Shown piece by piece: positions 14,199 to 18,713 of a DNA stretch of 18,713 nt. Positions within the stretch are counted from its first letter, which is position 1. Each line of letters opens with the position of its first letter. A model generated the notes under the pieces. It was not told the DNA's origin. It was given only the letters and a program-made list of their open reading frames with translations, and did not search any database. The position numbers and the translations under genes were made by a program. This DNA is from Candidatus Eiseniibacteriota bacterium (GTDB taxonomy: Bacteria > Arandabacterota > Arandabacteria > JAGLYR01). The DNA lies in the NCBI GenBank assembly GCA_023132135.1, contig JAGLYR010000183.1, positions 1-18,713 of the forward strand. Reading direction: 5' to 3'.

Positions 14199-16439
14199 GT
14201 GCGCGATTTCCGCCAGCCGTTTCGCAATTCTGTCGCCAGAGCAGCGTTGTTGTTCCTGGCGGCTGCCTGCGTAATTCCCTGTGCCGCCTCCGCTCAGGGC
14301 TTCTGTGACGTTCACTGTGTGCTCGAGGATGTGGTTGGGGAACCGGTGAGCGCCAGGGTGTCCATCCGCGGGAGCGACGACGGATCCTACCGCCCGCTGC
14401 CGGATTCAGTTGGTATCTATCACAGCTGTCTCGGGGGATATTTCTACGCCTCCGGGTCCTTCGATGTGATCGTACCGACGGGGACGACGCGGTTCTACAT
14501 CTCCAAAGGCTTCGAGTACACGCCTCTCCTGGAAGTTGTGAACGTCGCGTCCGACACGACCCTGGTTTTCGTGCTTGATCGGTGGATTGATCTTACGCAG
14601 GACGGATGGTACCCGGGGGACACCCATGCTCACCTGGCCCACCAGGTCGGAGAGGGTGGGGAGGAGGGGTACTTCCTGACCCAGCAGGATGGATACCGGA
14701 TGGGTTCCGCCGAGGGGTTGAGTGTTGTCCACTACCTGGACAACGACCGGTTCTTCACGGGGGCTCCCGATCCCGTCAGCACCCCCGATTGCATCGTTTA
14801 CTTCTCGGAGGAATACCGGAGTTTCATCTTCGGGCATCTGGGTCTCCTGGGTCTGGAGCATCTGATCCTTCCATGCACTTCGGGGCCGGTTCCTTCCTGG
14901 CCCATGAACCGGAGCATCCTGGATTCCATCGTGGTCCAATCCGGCGCGGCGGTGAGCTACGCGCATCCGCTGAGCGCCGCTTGGCTTCTGGATCCGAGGA
15001 TGTGGCCGGGTGGCGGTGTGGCCCGGGAGTTGCCCATCAATGCCTGGGAGGGCAACGTGCTGGCCATGGATGTCCTGGCCTACAGCAACGGCCGCAAGGT
15101 CCTGTATCCCTGGTACAAGATGCTGAATTCCGGCATGCGAGTATGGGGATCGGCCGGAACGGATGCCGTGACTAACCGGGTTCTGGACCCACCGGTGGGA
15201 GGATTCCGGATCTATGTCAACCTGGGGGATTCGGCCCTGACGTATGATCGCTGGGTCCGGGCCTTCCGGGAGGGAGCCAGTTTTTTCTCGAGCGGGCCCC
15301 TGTTCCGGGGGTTTGAGCTGGGAGGAGCGGGTATCGGCGACAGCCTGGTGTTCGAGAGCCAGGTGCCAACGTGGATTGATGGGGAGATCTCTTTCGCCAG
15401 CTACTACCCTGTCGAATCCATTGAGCTCATCCGCAATGGACGCGTCGTCCGCACGTTTGCCCTCGCTGCGGAGACGCCCCAGGTGGTGGATACCACCTTC
15501 AGCGTTCTGATCGACGAAACCGGCTGGTTCGCTGCCCGGGCCCGCTGCAAGAATGTCTTTCCCGAGTTTGTGATCGGCGACAGCCTCATTGCCCACACCA
15601 ATCCGATCTTCGTCCGCTTCGGTGACGACCTGCTCTATGCGGAGTCGGACTACTGGGTTGGCTGGTTGGACACCGTGGAAATCTACCTGGACCGGCACGG
15701 CGAGTGGGACAGCCCGGCTGATTCGGCGCACGTATATGACAGGGTCTACCAGGCAAGGGACTACTACCGCTCGGTCACCAACTGGCCGCCCAGCCGTCCC
15801 GAACTGATGGATCCCGGGGATGGAGACGAGGTCTGCACGCTTACCCCGCGTCTGTCCTGGCATCCCTCCAGCGATCCGGACAACACGGTTTACTACCGGA
15901 TTTGGTACGGCACGGACAGCACATTCACGAACAGGACCGTGGCCGACAGCCTGACCCTGACCTGGTTCGATGTCGAGAGTCCCCTGGCGGATTCGACGAC
16001 CTACTTCTGGCGTGTCGCGGCGTGGGACAGCGTGGGGCACGAGGTCTGGAGCGACGATCCGGAGTGCCCGGGGTACCCCAACCAGCCCTGCGGGTGGCGC
16101 TTCGCCACGGCCTATGATCCCGATTGCCAAGTCCAGTCTGTGAATCGTGAACCGTTACTCGGGAGCCCTCCCTATCTGACCGCCTACCCCAATCCCTTCA
16201 ACCCGGGAACCACCATTGTTTTCAACCTCCCCTCCCCATCCCATGTTTCCGTGAGGATCTACGATGTGGAAGGTCGTCTCCGCTCCGTACTTCTGGAGGA
16301 AACGCGGGAGGCGGGCTTGTACCGCACGTTGTGGACAGGCCGGGACGATCGCGGCTGTTCGTGTGGGCCCGGGGTGTACTTCTGCCGGATCGAAGCGGGG
16401 GGCGAGAGCGCAACCCGGAAGATCATTCTCCTGCAATAA
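14199..16439 (+). CDS. Secreted PHP-superfamily (CehA/McbA-like) hydrolase with Fn3-like and sorting domains
   Basis: Predicted exported metal-dependent hydrolase of 746 residues; substrate unknown. Signal peptide 1-33 (basic RDFRQPFRN, hydrophobic core, ASAQ). A beta-rich segment (37-128) precedes the PHP-type domain: WYPGDTHAHLAH with His143 and His145, then FSEEYRS (203-209), FGHLGLLGLEH (211-221), SYAHP with His256, and WGSAGTDA (316-323). These are the ligand positions of CehA/McbA-like members. An Fn3-like region (about 525-640, 'PELMDPGDGDEV' to 'YFWRVAAWDS') follows. The C-terminal 85 residues are the sorting domain (AYPNPFNPGTTI), as in the subtilase. GTG 14199 is preferred over GTG 14190 because GAGG lies eight bases before it. 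Own promoter upstream. The sorting domain suggests surface display or release. Confidence 0.83.
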   Translation: MRDFRQPFRNSVARAALLFLAAACVIPCAASAQGFCDVHCVLEDVVGEPVSARVSIRGSDDGSYRPLPDSVGIYHSCLGGYFYASGSFDVIVPTGTTRFYISKGFEYTPLLEVVNVASDTTLVFVLDRWIDLTQDGWYPGDTHAHLAHQVGEGGEEGYFLTQQDGYRMGSAEGLSVVHYLDNDRFFTGAPDPVSTPDCIVYFSEEYRSFIFGHLGLLGLEHLILPCTSGPVPSWPMNRSILDSIVVQSGAAVSYAHPLSAAWLLDPRMWPGGGVARELPINAWEGNVLAMDVLAYSNGRKVLYPWYKMLNSGMRVWGSAGTDAVTNRVLDPPVGGFRIYVNLGDSALTYDRWVRAFREGASFFSSGPLFRGFELGGAGIGDSLVFESQVPTWIDGEISFASYYPVESIELIRNGRVVRTFALAAETPQVVDTTFSVLIDETGWFAARARCKNVFPEFVIGDSLIAHTNPIFVRFGDDLLYAESDYWVGWLDTVEIYLDRHGEWDSPADSAHVYDRVYQARDYYRSVTNWPPSRPELMDPGDGDEVCTLTPRLSWHPSSDPDNTVYYRIWYGTDSTFTNRTVADSLTLTWFDVESPLADSTTYFWRVAAWDSVGHEVWSDDPECPGYPNQPCGWRFATAYDPDCQVQSVNREPLLGSPPYLTAYPNPFNPGTTIVFNLPSPSHVSVRIYDVEGRLRSVLLEETREAGLYRTLWTGRDDRGCSCGPGVYFCRIEAGGESATRKIILLQ

Positions 16440-16442
16440 CCC

Positions 16443-16462
16443 AGCCTGCATTTCTCACCAGG
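16443..16462 (+). repeat. Copy 2 of the 20-base post-stop repeat
   Basis: AGCCTGCATTTCTCACCAGG, four bases after the TAA of the PHP-domain gene. It matches the copy at 4292-4311 at 19 of 20 bases. Confidence 0.7.
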
Positions 16463-16490
16463 TTTCTGCCGTGAAGGGCATTGTGAGGAA

Positions 16491-16580
16491 ATTAGACATT
16501 AGAGATTAGACTGCAATAGAGAGTCTGCTGCTTTTCTATGATGCTCTTTTCCGAGCTCTAATTTCTAATGTCTAATGTCT
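16491..16580. repeat. Heptamer-period repeats in inverted arrangement
   Basis: Left array ATTAGAC, ATTAGAG, ATTAGAC (16491-16511); right array CTCTAAT, TTCTAAT, GTCTAAT, GTCT (16556-16580). The arrays are near-complementary and enclose 44 bases, so the whole can fold as a stem of about 20 pairs. Confidence 0.7.
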
Positions 16581-16587
16581 GGTTTTC

Positions 16588-16643
16588 GGCTACGCTCACA
16601 GGAGCGTAGCCCCTTGAGCACGCTGTCGGTTGCTGATAGCGTG
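16588..16643 (+). terminator. Two hairpins upstream of the sulfatase-like gene
   Basis: GGCTACGCTC (16588-16597) pairs perfectly with GAGCGTAGCC (16602-16611) around ACAG. A second stem joins CACGCTGTC (16619-16627) and GATAGCGTG (16635-16643) with one G-U pair. They could end the upstream transcript or shape the leader of the next gene. Neither is followed by a U-run. I see no promoter in the 235-base gap 16440-16674 beyond these repeats. Confidence 0.45.
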
Positions 16644-16674
16644 TCGGCGCGTTCGAGCGGTGGGGAAGGGGTGT

Positions 16675-18642
16675 ATGAACTTGTCTCGCGAGACGGCAGA
16701 ACATCGGCGGCGGCCGGGCTGGACGAGTCCTCTGGCAATTGGCGCCCTGATCGGATTGATCACGGGCGTAGTGGAAGTCGTCATTCTGTGGACTGTGCGC
16801 GGCGCCGTGATTTCCCACGAGTACTTCATTGTAGCGGTATTCCTCTACACAATCGCCGGATTCCTGGCTGGGTGCTTCCTGCTCATTCTCGCGATGCCGA
16901 TCCGCCGGACTCCACCGCCGAGGTCTGTGTCGGCATCCGGGGCCGTTGCTTTCTTCGCTTTCATCCAGACGGTCGGCTACCTGAACGCGCTGTGCCTTCC
17001 TTCGTCGACGGCCTGTATCTCCCTCATTGTGACCGGGCTGGGCCTGGTGGGGTTCGTCGGAGCGGGGCTGGTTCTCAATCGCGCGTTCAGTTCCCTGGGG
17101 AGGACACGCTGGGCCGCGAGAGTCCCGTTGGTTTCCCTCGGGTGGGCTCTGGCGGCCTGCCTGTTCGCCTTCGCCGCTCTTGTGTCGTTCATCCCGGCGC
17201 GGGGGGAGAAGTGGAGGGGGGATGATGAACCGTCGTCGGAAATCAATGTGCTGTTCATGGTGGTGGACGCGGCTCGCGCCGATCATCTCTCGTGTTACGG
17301 CTACGCGCGCAAGACCAGTCCTTGCATCGATGAGTGGGCATCCTCGGGGGTGCTGTTCCAGAACGCGCTGGCCCAGGCGCCGTGGACCAAGCCATCCACA
17401 GCCACGTTGCTGACGGGCCTCTATCCCTCCGCGCATGGCGTCACTCTGCCGGCCAACGCGGTGCCCGGGCACCTGCATCCTCTGCCCGAAATCCTGAAAG
17501 AGGCGGGCTATCGAACGGCGATCTTCACGGACAACTACTTCATCACACCACTGTTTGGTTTCGAGAGGGGCGTGGATCACTTCATGGCCATAGACAGATT
17601 CTGGTTCCGCGATCTAATGCTGGGCCATCTTCTCGGGGTAGCGTCGCGGCGCGTGCATTTCCTGGAGGAGTTGCTGTGGCGGATGGCTGTGGCCGAGCGC
17701 CAACTCCTGGGGGCTGAAACGTGCTCCGGGGAGCTTGGGGCCAGGGAACTCACCGAAGTGTTCCTGGAGTGGCTGGACGAGAGGCCCACGGCCCGCTTTT
17801 TCTCATACATCCATTTCATGGAGCCCCATGCTCCCTACGATCCGCCGCCGTCGTACGACGCCCGATTCCTCCGGGCGGATCTGCGCAAGCGTCCCCGGGT
17901 CACGCATTTCCCCGACTACTCCGGGTTCCTGCCCTTCGAGCCCGGGTGCCGGATGTCGGCCGACAGCCTCGAGACCATGGTGGCTCTGTATGACGGCGAG
18001 ATTCTGTTTGTGGACGAATGGATTGGTTGGCTGATCGGTGAACTGAAGCGCCGGGGGCTCTATGACAACACCCTGATTCTGCTCACCGCGGATCACGGGG
18101 ACGAGTTCTATGAACACGAGGGGTGGGGACACGCGCACTCACTGTTTCAGGAGCTTCTGCACGTGCCCCTCATTCTGAGTTGCCCGCGGGGCGTGGTGGG
18201 CGGACGGCGCATCCCGCATGCGGTGCGCCACATCGACCTGCTTCCCACCATACTCGAGATCTGCAATATCCCTGCCCCGGATGGAATCGACGGCGCCAGC
18301 CTGGCGCCGATTCTCTCCGGCATCGAACCTGCTGATCCGCCGCGGGTTGTCATGAGCGAGATCTATCGTGAGGGCCACTTCGCCCGGAGTCTCGTCGTCG
18401 GGAACGAAAAGATCATTTTCTCGCAACAGGGTCTGGAGAAACATCTGGCACTGTTCGATCTGGAGACCGATCCCGGCGAGACGACGAACCTTGCGGAGAC
18501 GCACAACAGCCGCGCCCAGGAGCTGCTGGCCCGGCTGAATGAGCTCTACGCCATCTCGTCCGACAAGGCGGTTTCGGGAACGACCGTCACCATCGACGAC
18601 GGAACCCGGGAGCGCCTGGAGGCCTTGGGATATATCCAGTAG
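16675..18642 (+). CDS. Membrane-anchored sulfatase/alkaline-phosphatase-superfamily protein with altered active site
   Basis: 655 residues. Residues 18-172 hold about five membrane helices (roughly 18-40, 48-73, 88-107, 113-135, 149-172). The catalytic domain starts near 190 with LFMVVDAARADHLSCYGY (metal ligand Asp198) and includes MEPHAPY (His385), TADHGDEF (Asp473, His474) and the following His-rich WGHAHS. The sulfatase motif CxPxR reads TKPSTATLLTG here: Thr238 replaces Cys/Ser and Thr242 replaces Arg. No formylglycine can form, so a classical sulfatase is unlikely; a Thr nucleophile, as in EptA-type phosphoethanolamine transferases, is possible. ATG 16675 follows GGGGAAGGGG; the frame is open from 16630. 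With the membrane anchor the domain would face the periplasm, so envelope glycan or lipid modification is the best guess. C-terminal family tail ('LEALGYIQ') is intact. Confidence 0.82.
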   Translation: MNLSRETAEHRRRPGWTSPLAIGALIGLITGVVEVVILWTVRGAVISHEYFIVAVFLYTIAGFLAGCFLLILAMPIRRTPPPRSVSASGAVAFFAFIQTVGYLNALCLPSSTACISLIVTGLGLVGFVGAGLVLNRAFSSLGRTRWAARVPLVSLGWALAACLFAFAALVSFIPARGEKWRGDDEPSSEINVLFMVVDAARADHLSCYGYARKTSPCIDEWASSGVLFQNALAQAPWTKPSTATLLTGLYPSAHGVTLPANAVPGHLHPLPEILKEAGYRTAIFTDNYFITPLFGFERGVDHFMAIDRFWFRDLMLGHLLGVASRRVHFLEELLWRMAVAERQLLGAETCSGELGARELTEVFLEWLDERPTARFFSYIHFMEPHAPYDPPPSYDARFLRADLRKRPRVTHFPDYSGFLPFEPGCRMSADSLETMVALYDGEILFVDEWIGWLIGELKRRGLYDNTLILLTADHGDEFYEHEGWGHAHSLFQELLHVPLILSCPRGVVGGRRIPHAVRHIDLLPTILEICNIPAPDGIDGASLAPILSGIEPADPPRVVMSEIYREGHFARSLVVGNEKIIFSQQGLEKHLALFDLETDPGETTNLAETHNSRAQELLARLNELYAISSDKAVSGTTVTIDDGTRERLEALGYIQ

Positions 18643-18713
18643 AATAGCTGGCGATGTGGCGAGTGCGAGAGTGGGGGGGGTGTCGCTCTTTCCCCCCGGG
18701 TTCCGCTTCGCTT

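Noticed and set aside
14406-16130. 574-codon open frame on the minus strand
   Set aside because: It is antisense to the PHP-domain gene, has no ribosome site or recognisable domain, and reflects high-GC codon use of the real gene.
16558-17580. 340-codon open frame on the minus strand
   Set aside because: Antisense to the membrane part of the sulfatase-like gene; composition dominated by Arg, Pro and Gln as expected from a shadow frame.
18672-18700. G-run and C-run hairpin after the sulfatase-like gene
   Set aside because: Eight G and six C around an 11-base loop could pair, but homopolymer pairing is weak evidence, no U-run follows and the window ends.

Overview
The window is high-GC bacterial DNA with no rRNA, tRNA, CRISPR array, phage or transposase. 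Two secreted proteins end in an 85-90 residue domain with the YPNPFNPxTTI signature, ending in a basic 'RKxxLL' strand. This FlgD-like / type IX-type sorting module is typical of the FCB superphylum. Together with the GC content, it suggests an uncultured FCB-related lineage (Eisenbacteria, Krumholzibacteriota or Latescibacterota-like) rather than Bacteroidetes proper. That placement is inference; no marker gene is present to settle it.

Layout. (1) 1-638, minus: 5' part of a pyrophosphate-type 6-phosphofructokinase, divergent from (2) a family 9 glycosyltransferase (794-1843) whose sigma70-like promoter would start transcription at its ATG. (3) 2006-2176: a 56-residue single histone-fold protein of the bacterial (Bdellovibrio Bd0055) type, with strong promoter, strong ribosome site and a perfect 19-bp bidirectional terminator. 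(4) 2249-3549, minus: a two-gene unit, stand-alone PqqD-like protein then M29-like aminopeptidase. (5) 3703-5206, plus: pyruvoyl-dependent arginine decarboxylase and agmatinase, together arginine to agmatine to putrescine. (6) 5306-6454, minus: an outer-membrane beta-barrel protein with a structured leader. (7) 6664-7599: a PflX-like radical SAM protein. (8) 7842-10247: a large secreted subtilase. (9) 10452-14036: two overlapping M16 peptidase genes (one with, one without the zinc motif), then thyX with a 4-base overlap. (10) 14199-16439: a secreted PHP-type hydrolase with an Fn3-like region and sorting domain. (11) 16675-18642: a membrane-anchored alkaline-phosphatase/sulfatase-superfamily protein with Thr at the usual Cys/Ser position.

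How the parts work together. The envelope and secretion theme is strong: a GT9 glycosyltransferase, an outer-membrane barrel, a subtilase, an M16 pair, a secreted PHP protein and a membrane phosphoryl/sulfo-transferase-like enzyme. Housekeeping functions (PPi-PFK, ThyX, polyamine synthesis) sit between them. Six promoters show a consistent TTGAC(a/g/t)-N16-18-TA-rich form, so vegetative promoters can be read by eye here. Intergenic gaps are all under 300 bp. Several carry short repeats: 7-bp-period repeats at three places, a 20-base sequence repeated 12 kb apart just after stop codons, and GC-rich hairpins.

The most interesting item is the bacterial histone gene, which is too short for ordinary gene-calling thresholds. 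Next are the sulfatase-like enzyme with a changed active site and the repeated post-stop intergenic motif.
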